Assembly: GCF_900184815.1 (NCBI RefSeq)
Contig: NZ_FXXQ01000007.1
Location: forward strand, 159,501-223,500
DNA length: 64,000 nucleotides
Reading direction: 5' to 3'
Source of the DNA: Boseongicola aestuarii
GTDB taxonomy: Bacteria > Pseudomonadota > Alphaproteobacteria > Rhodobacterales > Rhodobacteraceae
In this document: piece by piece, positions 26,773-35,108 of the stretch
Layout of the letters: each line of letters opens with the position of its first letter
Numbering within the stretch: the stretch's first letter is position 1
The notes under the pieces: model-generated
The model's database searches: none
Told to the model about the DNA's origin: nothing
The model's input: the letters and a program-made list of their open reading frames with translations, nothing else
Program-made: the position numbers and the translations under genes

Positions 26773-27816
26773 TCAGGCGGCAAGCGGGTTCCCGACGCGC
26801 GCATCCAACCGTGCGGCTAGCAATCCCCCGACAATGATGCTCGCAAGCGCGATCAGACTGGCAACACTAAGCGCCGCAGATCCGCTCAGCCCTGCCCCCA
26901 CAGTGCAACCGCCTGCAAGAACGCCACCGACGCCCATAAGGCCAGCGCCCGCAGCGTAGCGTAGGAATTGCTTCGGGGCCTCGAAACCGACGAGTTCCAA
27001 TTCCCCTCTGACCGCAGCGCTAAGAAAGCTCCCGAACAGTACGCCACCGACCAAACCGGTGCCAAATCCTGCCGGCACGGCCGTTGACGCGATTGTCCAG
27101 AACAGCGTGTCTGACCAAGGAAGTGTGAACGCAACCGATTGAACCGCCAGGGGGTCAAAATCGTCAAAAAGCAGCACACTGGTGGTTGCCCATCCCAACA
27201 CCGGTATCAACCCGATGACGACGCCCGAGGCAACTTCGCGCCAGGACGGTCGAAACCGGTGAATTAGATAGAGTGCCGCAACGGCCATCAGGGCGGACGC
27301 GACCGGCGCGCCCAAAGACAGCTCACTGAATGACCCAAACGACAGTGTTGTCGAGACTGAACCGAACGCCACGCGCAGGGGGGCCAGAACGCCTTTTAAC
27401 GTCGCGTGTGCCACAACCGCAAAGATGATCAAAACAGTCACGGCACGCATATTCCCGGTCGCACTCAGGGCCGTGAGACGCGAAGCACATCCCCGCGTCA
27501 GTGTCATTCCGGCCCCGAAAGCGAGGCCTCCCAAAACGATCGCCAGAAGCGGCAATTCACGATCGAGATAGCGGTGCCCGCTCAAATCGACGTAGCCCCA
27601 ATTGCTCGCCAGCAAGAAGCCGACAATTGCCGATGCAAGAGCCACCATCCACGTAGCCGAGGCAGAGCCGCGCTCTCCGCTCTTTCCTGCAATGGCGCGC
27701 CGAAGGCAAAACCGCGAGATTTGAAGCGCAGCGCCAAAGACGACGCCAAATGTCAATCCGAAAAGCAATTGCAGTGTCCGGGCATCAAGGCCCCAATCGA
27801 ACAATTCCAGCAACAC
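26773..27816 (-). CDS. YeeE/YedE family sulfur-compound transporter
   Basis: This 347-residue polytopic inner-membrane protein has about 9-10 hydrophobic segments. It carries the YeeE motifs with conserved cysteines, TRGCASRLT (about residue 110) and AGGCTVGAGLSGS (about residue 305), which line the thiosulfate path in structurally studied YeeE. It also has ISRFCLRRA near the N-terminus. The fused length matches full-length YeeE rather than the two half-size PmpA/PmpB proteins. A role in thiosulfate or related sulfur uptake is expected. A 17-bp inverted repeat lies about 92 bp upstream of the start. Confidence 0.9.
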   Translation of the reverse strand: MLLELFDWGLDARTLQLLFGLTFGVVFGAALQISRFCLRRAIAGKSGERGSASATWMVALASAIVGFLLASNWGYVDLSGHRYLDRELPLLAIVLGGLAFGAGMTLTRGCASRLTALSATGNMRAVTVLIIFAVVAHATLKGVLAPLRVAFGSVSTTLSFGSFSELSLGAPVASALMAVAALYLIHRFRPSWREVASGVVIGLIPVLGWATTSVLLFDDFDPLAVQSVAFTLPWSDTLFWTIASTAVPAGFGTGLVGGVLFGSFLSAAVRGELELVGFEAPKQFLRYAAGAGLMGVGGVLAGGCTVGAGLSGSAALSVASLIALASIIVGGLLAARLDARVGNPLAA

Positions 27817-27907
27817 AGCAGATCCCCTTGATTACGCGGAAATGGACATGGGTCCCTGTTCTAGGCTTGTCAATTGACGCAATCGGAACAAAGATATGCT
27901 TCAGTAT

Positions 27908-27924
27908 TATTATTCGGAATAATA
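27908..27924. promoter_or_regulatory. AT-rich 8-1-8 inverted repeat upstream of the YeeE gene
   Basis: TATTATTC-G-GAATAATA is a perfect inverted repeat, followed immediately by a second ATATTC half-site (27922-27927). ATTC/GAAT spaced palindromes are bound by ArsR-type persulfide sensors of the SqrR/BigR group, which in related bacteria control sulfur-transport genes. Assignment to such a regulator is inference; none is encoded in the window. Confidence 0.5.
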
Positions 27925-27976
27925 TTCTGATATCTAGAAGAACGCGAAATAATCCGTGCGATGCGTGACGGTCCAC

Positions 27977-28520
27977 CGCGCCAGTATTCCTAATCGCATG
28001 ATCGCACGTTTCTTGCGATCCTTTACAATCTGCTCAAGGCCAAGGCGCCCTTGCTATCGCCGGGGGTCTGCGCTGCCCCGAAAAGGGGCTTTGCAAACCC
28101 GCCATTGCCCGAACAAGACAGAAATCCCGCGTCCTGCTTGCTGCCGAGGTTCTTCTTACAGGACCGGCCCTTAACGCGCCTCATCTTGCCCGAGCAACCC
28201 GACGTTCAGCACCTGATCTCCGCCATATTCATAATGGCGGCATCCTTGATGCTGTCTTTGGCCAACTCGACGGGATGCAGGTCCAATCCGCTGCCGCATA
28301 AGCTCAATCAGAAACCGAACCAGAGCCTTTGTTATGAATTAGCCTGCTTTCAATGGAGAACTCTGGCGACCGACATGTCGCTTGTACGCCATTCGATGTC
28401 CTAAGCCTCCTTAGCATAACGGCGGACCAATTTAGATAGGGAGGCTCAGCAAGGACAAGCTAAGAACTTCGGGCCGGTTGCAGGTAACAACGGCCGAATA
28501 CGACGTCTTCTTCATGACTT
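27977..28520. other. gene-free region, possibly eroded mobile DNA
   Basis: I find no convincing gene. The stretch at 28419-28450 (ACGGCGGACCAATTTAGATA...) is very similar to 50856-50886, next to another eroded element, which suggests both are ends of a lost insertion sequence. It separates the metabolic part of the window from the polysaccharide locus. Confidence 0.45.
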
Positions 28521-29015
28521 TCAGCCCTCGCTCCAATGCGTTAGCTGCGCATTCAGACGATCTGTGAAGTCTTTGGATGCGAAGGGATCGAGGCCCGCGT
28601 CGCTGCCCGCCCAGCCCTCGGCGGCTTTTATTTGAGCAGCCAGATCATTCTCATCCCATGCAATGAAAACACCGGGCTTACCTTCAAGCCAGCGCGCGGT
28701 GGCCATTTGATGGTCGGTTGTGTGCTCGCCTGCTTCGAACCTGCGCGGCATCAGAACGATCGGTGTCACGTGCTGCATCGCCGTGATCACCGACCCCATA
28801 CCCGCGTGTGCTACGACCAGTTTGGCTTTTTGCATGGTGTCGCTGAGGTGCGTGTGCCCGAGCGTTTCATGCCATTTCATATGAGCAGGCTTATATCGGC
28901 CGCGACCGATCTGTGCGAGGCAGTCGTCCCCGCGACCGGCCTCATGGGCCCAGTTGTCCATCGACTGGATCAGACGATCAAATGGAAAGGCCGAACCTAC
29001 GGTGACAAAGATCAC
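28521..29015 (-). CDS. Alg13/PssE-like glycosyltransferase catalytic subunit (GT28 C-domain)
   Basis: This 164-residue protein begins MIFVTVGSAFPFDRLI, as in Alg13/EpsF-type proteins. It has VVAHAGMGSVITAMQH and PIVLMPRRFEAGEHTTDHQ, the UDP-sugar-binding C-terminal half of a GT28/GT-B enzyme. It overlaps the upstream Alg14-like gene by 4 bp; the two subunits form one GT-B enzyme, the Alg14-like protein anchoring it to the membrane. PssD/PssE pairs add glucuronic acid in rhizobial exopolysaccharide, so a similar early step in polysaccharide assembly is likely here (inference). Confidence 0.9.
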   Translation of the reverse strand: MIFVTVGSAFPFDRLIQSMDNWAHEAGRGDDCLAQIGRGRYKPAHMKWHETLGHTHLSDTMQKAKLVVAHAGMGSVITAMQHVTPIVLMPRRFEAGEHTTDHQMATARWLEGKPGVFIAWDENDLAAQIKAAEGWAGSDAGLDPFASKDFTDRLNAQLTHWSEG

Positions 29016-29470
29016 AGCACCGCCCCCCAGTGTTCGACGGAATCATCCGCAAGATCGGGCCATTGTGTCAGCCGCAAATCCGCAAACTTCGCGGCAAGCC
29101 CCCCTGAACCCGAAAGCTTTTCGACATTCGCGATGCTGTCTATCCAGATGGTCTTGGCCCCAAACAATGTCTTTCCAAGTGCCAAAGTCACCAGTCCGGG
29201 GGCGGCCCCCGTCGTGATAATAATCGCAGGTCGCGTGCGCAGCAGGATCCAAAACGCCTGTAAAATAACGACTAAGAACGCTAACTTCTGACTGCGGGAC
29301 GCATCCCCGATGGTGAAGTAGCGGGCGTCTGGAACGTCTTGGGACGATGATGGGTCGCGTGAGACGTAAGTGACTTCGAAGCCCTCAAAAGCCGGGCGCA
29401 AACGCAGTAACTGCACCCAATGCCCGCCACCTGAGGCAACCGCCAGTATTCTCTTGGATCGCTTTGTCAC
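29012..29470 (-). CDS. Alg14/PssD-like membrane-anchoring glycosyltransferase subunit
   Basis: This 152-residue protein has ILAVASGGGHWVQLLRLRP at the N-terminus and VTYVSRD. A hydrophobic helix (AFLVVILQAFWILL, about 63-77), IIITTGAAPGLVTLALGK and IDSIANVEKLS follow. This is the Alg14 fold that recruits Alg13-like subunits to the inner membrane and binds the lipid-linked acceptor. It is translationally coupled to the catalytic subunit. The pair is transcribed away from galE. Confidence 0.9.
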   Translation of the reverse strand: MTKRSKRILAVASGGGHWVQLLRLRPAFEGFEVTYVSRDPSSSQDVPDARYFTIGDASRSQKLAFLVVILQAFWILLRTRPAIIITTGAAPGLVTLALGKTLFGAKTIWIDSIANVEKLSGSGGLAAKFADLRLTQWPDLADDSVEHWGAVL

Positions 29471-29901
29471 GTGTGCTCACTTCACTCTTCTGAACGTCTC
29501 ATAGCGGCGATATCGTCAGTCGGGCAACTTCAAAAACAGTGGTGTTTGAAGGGCGTGCAATTATGTCCCGGTGCAAGACCGGTGTCAGACGAAGACGAAA
29601 ACGGCATCAGAAAACAGGTTTCACACCAGAAGATGCGCCGCTACTGAGCAAGGCATGCTTCGTGCGCAGGCGTGATGTTCGCCCAAGAACCAGCCCAGAT
29701 CCCGGAATTCTCGCACATCGGAATGACGTCGGTATCACGTCAGTATCACGTCGGTGCGCCCGCGCGATCTGGTAACACTTTGAAAACCATTCCTTTGGCG
29801 CAGCGCTTTGCCTTTGCCTTTGCCTTTGCCTTTGCCTTGACACAAACCTTAGCTAAAATATTTCCAACGCCCAAACGAGCGCAAAAGAGGCAACAGAGCA
29901 G
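29471..29901. promoter_or_regulatory. divergent region upstream of the GalE operon, with short repeats
   Basis: The 431 bp between divergent polysaccharide genes hold a TATCACGTC direct repeat (about 29731-29752, three related units) and a (TTTGCC)5 hexamer tract. Promoters for both directions are expected here. ORFs crossing it translate the repeats and are not convincing. Confidence 0.45.
29807..29838 (+). repeat. (TTTGCC)5 hexanucleotide tandem repeat upstream of galE
   Basis: Five exact TTTGCC units (29807-29836) plus two more T lie about 65 bp before the galE ATG. Because the unit is 6 bp and non-coding, copy-number changes would alter promoter or leader spacing rather than a reading frame. 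Confidence 0.85.
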
Positions 29902-30882
29902 ATGCACGTTCTTGTCACCGGAGGAGCCGGATACATTGGCAGCCACGCCTGCAAGGCGCTGGCCCAAGCGGGCTTTGCGCCAGTGGCCTTTGACAATCTT
30001 TCGAAAGGCCGGTCAGGGGCTGTCCAATGGGGGCCTCTTGAGGTTGGTGATCTATCTGACCGCGCGCGTCTGGATGAGGTCTTTTCCACCTATCGACCCG
30101 TCGCCGTCATGCATTTCGCCGCAGCCATCGAGGTCGGCGAAAGTATGACTGATCCGGGCAAATATTGGCGCAATAATTTCATCGGGTCGCTGACGCTGGC
30201 TGAAGCCGCCGTCGCCGCCGAATGTCTGAACCTTGTCTTCTCGTCGACCTGTGCGGTCTATGACGGAAATACCGAGGCGGATCTGACCGAAGACAGCCCG
30301 TTTGGGCCGATCAATGCCTATGGCGGCTCCAAGCGCGCCACCGAAATGATGCTGGGTGACTTTGAAGCAGCGCACCGACTGAAAACGATCATTTTCCGCT
30401 ATTTCAACGTAGCCGGTGCTGCACCGGGCGCCGGGATCGGGCAAAGCCATGCGAATCCAACGCATATCATTCCGCGCCTGCTGATCGCACTGGAAGGCGG
30501 AACAGGTCATATGACGATCAATGGAGATGACTATCCGACGCCAGACGGCACCTGCGTGCGGGACTATATCCATGTGACGGATCTGGTTGAGGCGCATATC
30601 GGCGGACTGAAACGGCTTCTGGATGGTGGCTCGGGGGGCTCTTACAACCTTGGCACCGGACAGGGTGCTTCGGTGCGCCAAGTGATCGAAGCTGCCGGTG
30701 ATTTGGTCGGCCATATGCCACAAATTCAGATCGGACCACGGCGACCGGGCGACGCGGTCCGGCTGGTTTCCGGTTCTGAGAAGGCGCATCTGGATCTTGG
30801 CTGGGTGCCGCAATCATCGGACTTGGAGACAATTCTGGCGGATGCCTGGGACTGGCACAAGAGTCGGGGGTGGCTGGCATGA
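29902..30882 (+). CDS. galE: UDP-glucose 4-epimerase
   Basis: This 326-residue SDR-extended enzyme has the NAD motif TGGAGYIGSH (residues 6-15), FDNLSKGR, VMHFAAAIEVGES, the catalytic SST plus YGGSK (Tyr about 141) and RYFNVAGA. C-terminal YNLGTGQGASV and RPGDAV complete the GalE signature. It interconverts UDP-glucose and UDP-galactose for polysaccharide synthesis. Its stop overlaps the ATG of the HAD-UbiA gene (ATGA), forming an operon that continues to the exosortase. Confidence 0.93.
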   Translation: MHVLVTGGAGYIGSHACKALAQAGFAPVAFDNLSKGRSGAVQWGPLEVGDLSDRARLDEVFSTYRPVAVMHFAAAIEVGESMTDPGKYWRNNFIGSLTLAEAAVAAECLNLVFSSTCAVYDGNTEADLTEDSPFGPINAYGGSKRATEMMLGDFEAAHRLKTIIFRYFNVAGAAPGAGIGQSHANPTHIIPRLLIALEGGTGHMTINGDDYPTPDGTCVRDYIHVTDLVEAHIGGLKRLLDGGSGGSYNLGTGQGASVRQVIEAAGDLVGHMPQIQIGPRRPGDAVRLVSGSEKAHLDLGWVPQSSDLETILADAWDWHKSRGWLA

Positions 30883-32327
30883 ATGCACAGCCAAAGGTTC
30901 TTGCCGTAGATCTGGATGGCACATTGATTGCCAGTGACATGCTGCATGAAAGCTTCTGGGCGTCGCTTGGCCGGGACCGGGGGGCCGTGCTGAAAGCGGG
31001 AGCGAGGTTTTTGACCGGCGGGCGGGCCGCCTTGAAGGAACGTCTGGCAGCGGGCGCCGACGTCGATGTGGCACATCTGCCTTACAAGAACGTGGTGCTT
31101 GAAGAGATACGCACCGCCAAAGAACAGGGCGCGCATGTGGTTTTGGCCACGGCAAGTGATCGGTCATTTGCGCAGGCGGTGGCGGATCATCTGGGGCTTT
31201 TCGACGAGGTCATGGCTTCGGATGGCACTGTCAACCTGAAGGGCGAAGCGAAAACCGCCGCATTGGTTGAGAAGTTCGGGGCCGGTGGATTTTCCTATCT
31301 GGGCGACAGCTCGGCTGATCTGCCGGTCTGGGCGGCCAGTGGCGAGGCGATCAGCGTCGATGCCCCAGCAGCCCTGAAAGAGCGGATCAAGGCCCCTGTC
31401 GTGCGCCATCTGGACGGAGCCAATGGCACCCAGAAGGGTTTCGCGCCTCTGCTAAAGGCTTTGCGCCCGCACCAATGGTTGAAAAACCTGCTTCTCTTTA
31501 TCCCGATGCTTCTGGCGCATGACTTTTCCGGCAGTTCCGTTCTGGCGGCTATTGTTGCGTTCATCTCGTTCTCGCTGGTAGCCTCCAGTGTCTATGTTCT
31601 TAATGATCTGGTGGATTTGTCTGCGGATCGCTCCCATCCGCGCAAACGTCTGAGACCCTTTGCAAGCGGTGCTTTACCCCTGTCAGCGGGGCTTTGGCTG
31701 GCGCCGGGTCTGCTGATTGCAGGGACTGTGATTGGAGCCTTTGCCGGGCCGCTGTTCCTGCTTGTCCTGCTGTTTTATTATTTGTGCACGCTGGCCTATT
31801 CGCTGGGCCTGAAACGGATCACGGTGATCGATATCTGCATGCTGGCGGGCCTTTATACTTTGCGGGTGATCGCCGGGGCAGCCGCGACGATGAATGCCCC
31901 CTCGGTCTGGTTACTGGGCTTTTCGATCTTCTTCTTTCTGGCGCTGGCGGCCGTCAAGCGTCAGGCCGAGCTTGTCGATCTAGTGGTGCGCGGCGATGAG
32001 AAGGCCGAAGGGCGCGGATATCTGCCCGGCGACCTGCCCCTGATTACCATGATGGCGCTGGCCTCGGGCTATGTGGCGGTGTTAGTGGCGGGCCTTTATC
32101 TGACCTCGGATACAGTCGCGCGGTTATACTCCTTCCCGCCGGCCCTTTGGGGCATTTGCGCGGTGTTGGTATATTGGGTGAGCCGTATCGTAATGCTGAC
32201 CCACCGCAGACGAATGCACGATGATCCGATCGTTTTTGCCGTGACGGACAAAGTAAGCCTGTTTTGCGGAGCGGTGATTATCGGCCTTGTGGTTCTGGCA
32301 GCGCGGTTTCCGGGGGGGTCCCCATGA
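30879..32327 (+). CDS. HAD phosphatase - UbiA prenyltransferase fusion
   Basis: This 482-residue fusion has residues about 1-200 as a HAD-like domain (VLAVDLDGTLIASDM motif I; YLGDSSADLPVW motif IV). Residues about 200-482 are a UbiA-family membrane domain with 8-9 helices and the Mg/diphosphate motif NDLVDLSADRSHPRK. The combination is seen in decaprenyl-phosphate phosphoribosyltransferase-like proteins of polysaccharide loci. It could transfer a phosphosugar to a polyprenyl phosphate, with the HAD domain removing the phosphate (inference). It is coupled to galE. An ATG at 30870 is an alternative start. Confidence 0.9.
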   Translation: MNAQPKVLAVDLDGTLIASDMLHESFWASLGRDRGAVLKAGARFLTGGRAALKERLAAGADVDVAHLPYKNVVLEEIRTAKEQGAHVVLATASDRSFAQAVADHLGLFDEVMASDGTVNLKGEAKTAALVEKFGAGGFSYLGDSSADLPVWAASGEAISVDAPAALKERIKAPVVRHLDGANGTQKGFAPLLKALRPHQWLKNLLLFIPMLLAHDFSGSSVLAAIVAFISFSLVASSVYVLNDLVDLSADRSHPRKRLRPFASGALPLSAGLWLAPGLLIAGTVIGAFAGPLFLLVLLFYYLCTLAYSLGLKRITVIDICMLAGLYTLRVIAGAAATMNAPSVWLLGFSIFFFLALAAVKRQAELVDLVVRGDEKAEGRGYLPGDLPLITMMALASGYVAVLVAGLYLTSDTVARLYSFPPALWGICAVLVYWVSRIVMLTHRRRMHDDPIVFAVTDKVSLFCGAVIIGLVVLAARFPGGSP

Positions 32328-32430
32328 CGAGATCGTTATGTTTGCGGCGTGACGCAAAGGACCGCTTTGATGTATGGTGCGTTGGTCCTGACTCGGGGGC
32401 GAGTTTTTGTGTGGGATGTGACAGAGTACA

Positions 32431-34026
32431 ATGTCTATGAGTGAGAGTGTCGAAATCAAAAGTCCGACGGCGTTTCGTCTGAATTTACCGGGCTTTTTGC
32501 TGTTCCTTATCTTGTGTGCGGGCTCGCTGCCGATCTTCTGGTTCGGCTTTGAGAGTCTGGCGCGGGCATGGTCGACGCCTGAATACAGCCATGGACCTAT
32601 TATCCCACTGATTTCACTGTACCTTTTTCTTCGCGAGCTTCGCGCTGCCCCCGCAGATGATGGCGCGCCAAAGCGGCGTTGGCCGGGGCTTCTGGTGGTG
32701 GCTTTGGGTCTTGCTCTGGCGGCGTTCGGTAACTTGGCGCGCGTCCCCGATATCGTCACATATGCCTTTATCATCTGGGTTGGCGGCGTAGTTTTGACGG
32801 TCTTTGGCTGGCAGCGTGGCATCCGCCATCAGCTTCCGGTGTTTCATCTGGTCTTCATGCTGCCACTGCCGCAGTTCCTTTACTGGCAGATGACAGTGTT
32901 TCTTCAGGGTGTATCATCTGTCGTAGGCGTGTGGTTTGTTTCCGCAATGGGCATTCCGGTGTTCCTTGACGGCAACATAATTGATCTGGGGCCCTACAAA
33001 CTTTTGGTGGCGGAAGCCTGTTCGGGTCTTCGGTATCTGTTTCCGATCCTGAGTTTCTCTTATCTATTCTCGATCCTCTATCGCGGCCCGTTGTGGCACA
33101 AAGCCGTACTGCTTTTGTCCGCGGCACCCATTGCGGTCTTCATGAATTCCGTGCGGATCGGGATCATCGGTATTCTGGTGAACTACTTCGGGATCGAACA
33201 CGCCGAGGGGTTCCTGCACTTCTTTGAAGGCTGGATTATCTTCCTGGCCTGTATCGGCATTCTTTTCCTGATGGCGGTTGTGCTGCAGCAGCTGCACCGG
33301 GACACGCTGCCGCTGCGCGATGCGATTGATGTTGATTTCGACGGCTTTGCGGGTGTGGCCGCGCGTCTCTTCGAGATCCGGGCGAGCATTGCGATGGTGG
33401 TGGCAACGGCCGTCGGTGTGCTGGTATCAGCCCTGTACCTGACCGTGGGTCTGCCCGAAGGCGAAACCATTGATCGCGATCCCTTTTCAATCTTCCCGCG
33501 CACGATAAGCGACTGGTCCGGGCGATCCACTATTCTGGAGCCCGAAATTGAGGTCGTGCTTGGTGCCGATGACTACCTGAATGCGAATTACCGCAATGAC
33601 TCCGGGGAAACCGTTCACTTCTTTTCAGCCTATTATCTGAACCAGACCGAAGGAGAAGGTATACACTCGCCCGAGGTGTGCCTGCCGGTGGGCGGCTGGG
33701 AGATCTTCTCGATTGATCCGTTTGAGGTCGATATGTCGGAAACCCCCTATGGTGTATTCGAGGTGAACCGTGCCGTGATCCAAAAAGGGCAGCAGATGCA
33801 GCTGGTCTATTATTGGTTCGAACAGCGGGGCGCACGAATGACAAATGATTTCGTCGCCAAGCTGAGTGTGCTGTGGGACGGTGTCATTCGGGGTCGGACG
33901 GATGGCGCAATTGTTCGTTATACAACACCCATCAGACCGGGCGAGGAGGTTGCAGCAGGCGACGCGCGCATTCAGGAACTGATGCGCGAAAGCCTGCCAC
34001 GCTTGCCACTGCACGTGCCATTTTAG
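32431..34026 (+). CDS. xrtD: exosortase with C-terminal EpsI domain, XrtD-like
   Basis: This 531-residue protein has 8 or more TM helices and the exosortase catalytic set: Cys197 in EACSGLRYL, Arg242 in NSVRIGIIG and His263 in FLHFFEGW. Residues about 320-531 form an EpsI domain ([14 protein letters not shown] about 414-427). Exosortases are membrane transpeptidases that recognise a short C-terminal sorting motif plus a TM helix and basic tail on exported proteins; they co-occur with exopolysaccharide genes. The fused length and alphaproteobacterial context fit XrtD, which is linked to VPLPA-CTERM substrates. I see no such substrate in this window. A second ATG at 32437 is in frame. An IS110 remnant begins 2 bp after the stop. 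Confidence 0.87.
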   Translation: MSMSESVEIKSPTAFRLNLPGFLLFLILCAGSLPIFWFGFESLARAWSTPEYSHGPIIPLISLYLFLRELRAAPADDGAPKRRWPGLLVVALGLALAAFGNLARVPDIVTYAFIIWVGGVVLTVFGWQRGIRHQLPVFHLVFMLPLPQFLYWQMTVFLQGVSSVVGVWFVSAMGIPVFLDGNIIDLGPYKLLVAEACSGLRYLFPILSFSYLFSILYRGPLWHKAVLLLSAAPIAVFMNSVRIGIIGILVNYFGIEHAEGFLHFFEGWIIFLACIGILFLMAVVLQQLHRDTLPLRDAIDVDFDGFAGVAARLFEIRASIAMVVATAVGVLVSALYLTVGLPEGETIDRDPFSIFPRTISDWSGRSTILEPEIEVVLGADDYLNANYRNDSGETVHFFSAYYLNQTEGEGIHSPEVCLPVGGWEIFSIDPFEVDMSETPYGVFEVNRAVIQKGQQMQLVYYWFEQRGARMTNDFVAKLSVLWDGVIRGRTDGAIVRYTTPIRPGEEVAAGDARIQELMRESLPRLPLHVPF

Positions 34027-34027
34027 G

Positions 34028-34627
34028 CGTGTCGCGGAGTTCGGGATCAGTGCGCCGCAGGGGCTACGCAAAGTGATCGAACTTGTCGCTCGCCTTCGTG
34101 ATGACGGCAATCTGGGACTGTCGGAGGTCGCCCAGTCGGCGCTCCTCGCCTTGGCGGAACAACTTGAGAGTCTGGCTGCCAGGGTGCGGGCTATCGAAAC
34201 GCAACTGCTGGCATGGCATTGGCAGAATGCTGCGAGCCAGCGGCTCGAAACGATCCCCGGTGTAGGCATCATCACCGCCACAGCGTTCGCGGCCAGCGTG
34301 CCCGATCCAGCCGTGTTCAAATCCGGCCGACAGTTTGCGGCCTATATAGGCCTTGAGCCCAGATAGAACTCGTCGGGCGGCAAGGACCGTCTCGGGCATA
34401 TATCGAATATGGGCAACGGCTACCTGCGACGACTGTTGGTCGTCGGGGCCACCTCTGTCACACGGCGAGCGCCAACCACCGACACCCGAATCGGGGCCTG
34501 GGTGCGATCGCTTCTCGAGCACAAGCCAACGCGGCTCGTCACCGTCGCCATCGCCAACAACACCACCCGTACTGCATGGGCACTGCTCGCGAAGGGAGAA
34601 AGCTACAAGGCCACACCGGCCACCTGA
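34028..34627 (+). pseudogene. IS110-family transposase remnant (C-terminal part)
   Basis: The frame from 34028 reads RVAEFGISAPQGLRKVIEL and later IPGVGIITATAFAASV, the transposase_20 region of IS110 enzymes. After GLEPR a TAG (34364) breaks the frame, and the same frame then continues with SSGGKDRLGHISNMGNGYLRRLL to 34627. The N-terminal RuvC-like DEDD domain is missing. IS110-type non-coding end sequence seems to continue to about 34880. It starts immediately after the exosortase stop codon, so the insertion or a deletion may have trimmed the original downstream operon. Confidence 0.9.
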
Positions 34628-35108
34628 ACAGATTAAGGATATGCGGCGCATCACATCGCTGCAAAGAGATGCAAGGGCAGAAGTGAGTGATGATGATCAA
34701 ACGGGACCGCTGCCGGGACACCCCGAGGCACTGTCAGGGCGTCAAAGCTCGATTGTCTGATTGGGACCCGGCATGCGGACTTCATCAAGGCCAGCGGTCA
34801 CATACACCGCGCAAACAGGCCGGACGAATGACCACAACCCGCGACGATCAACATTAGCTCAAATTAACCCTTGCAAAAAAAGGAACCGTCCAAAAATGGC
34901 AGTGCCCATTGGAAAGCAGGGGAGCCTTCCGTCTCAATACGTGGCTTTCTTACCGATTGGGTATTTGGTGTGCCGTAGAGATAAAGCAACATTCGCAAAA
35001 GCGCCTGTCAAGAAGAGCCCGTGCTGCCGGTGATAATGATGGTGGAGTTGGAAAACATGTTCGTCTTCGGGCTCAAATGCCTTGTCAGCACAAATGAAGC
35101 AAAAGTTA
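34628..35108. other. gene-free region with IS110 end sequence
   Basis: About 480 bp without a credible gene. The left half looks like the non-coding right end of the IS110 remnant. The right half runs to the stop of the convergent ABC exporter. I see no RNA gene. Confidence 0.5.

Noticed and set aside
27977-28400. Possible transposase in the gap before the Alg13/14 genes
   Set aside because: Translation on both strands gave no family motif; recorded as gene-free.
32124-32822. 232-residue minus-strand ORF between HAD-UbiA and exosortase
   Set aside because: Lies antisense to both membrane-protein genes; composition is that of reversed hydrophobic codons.
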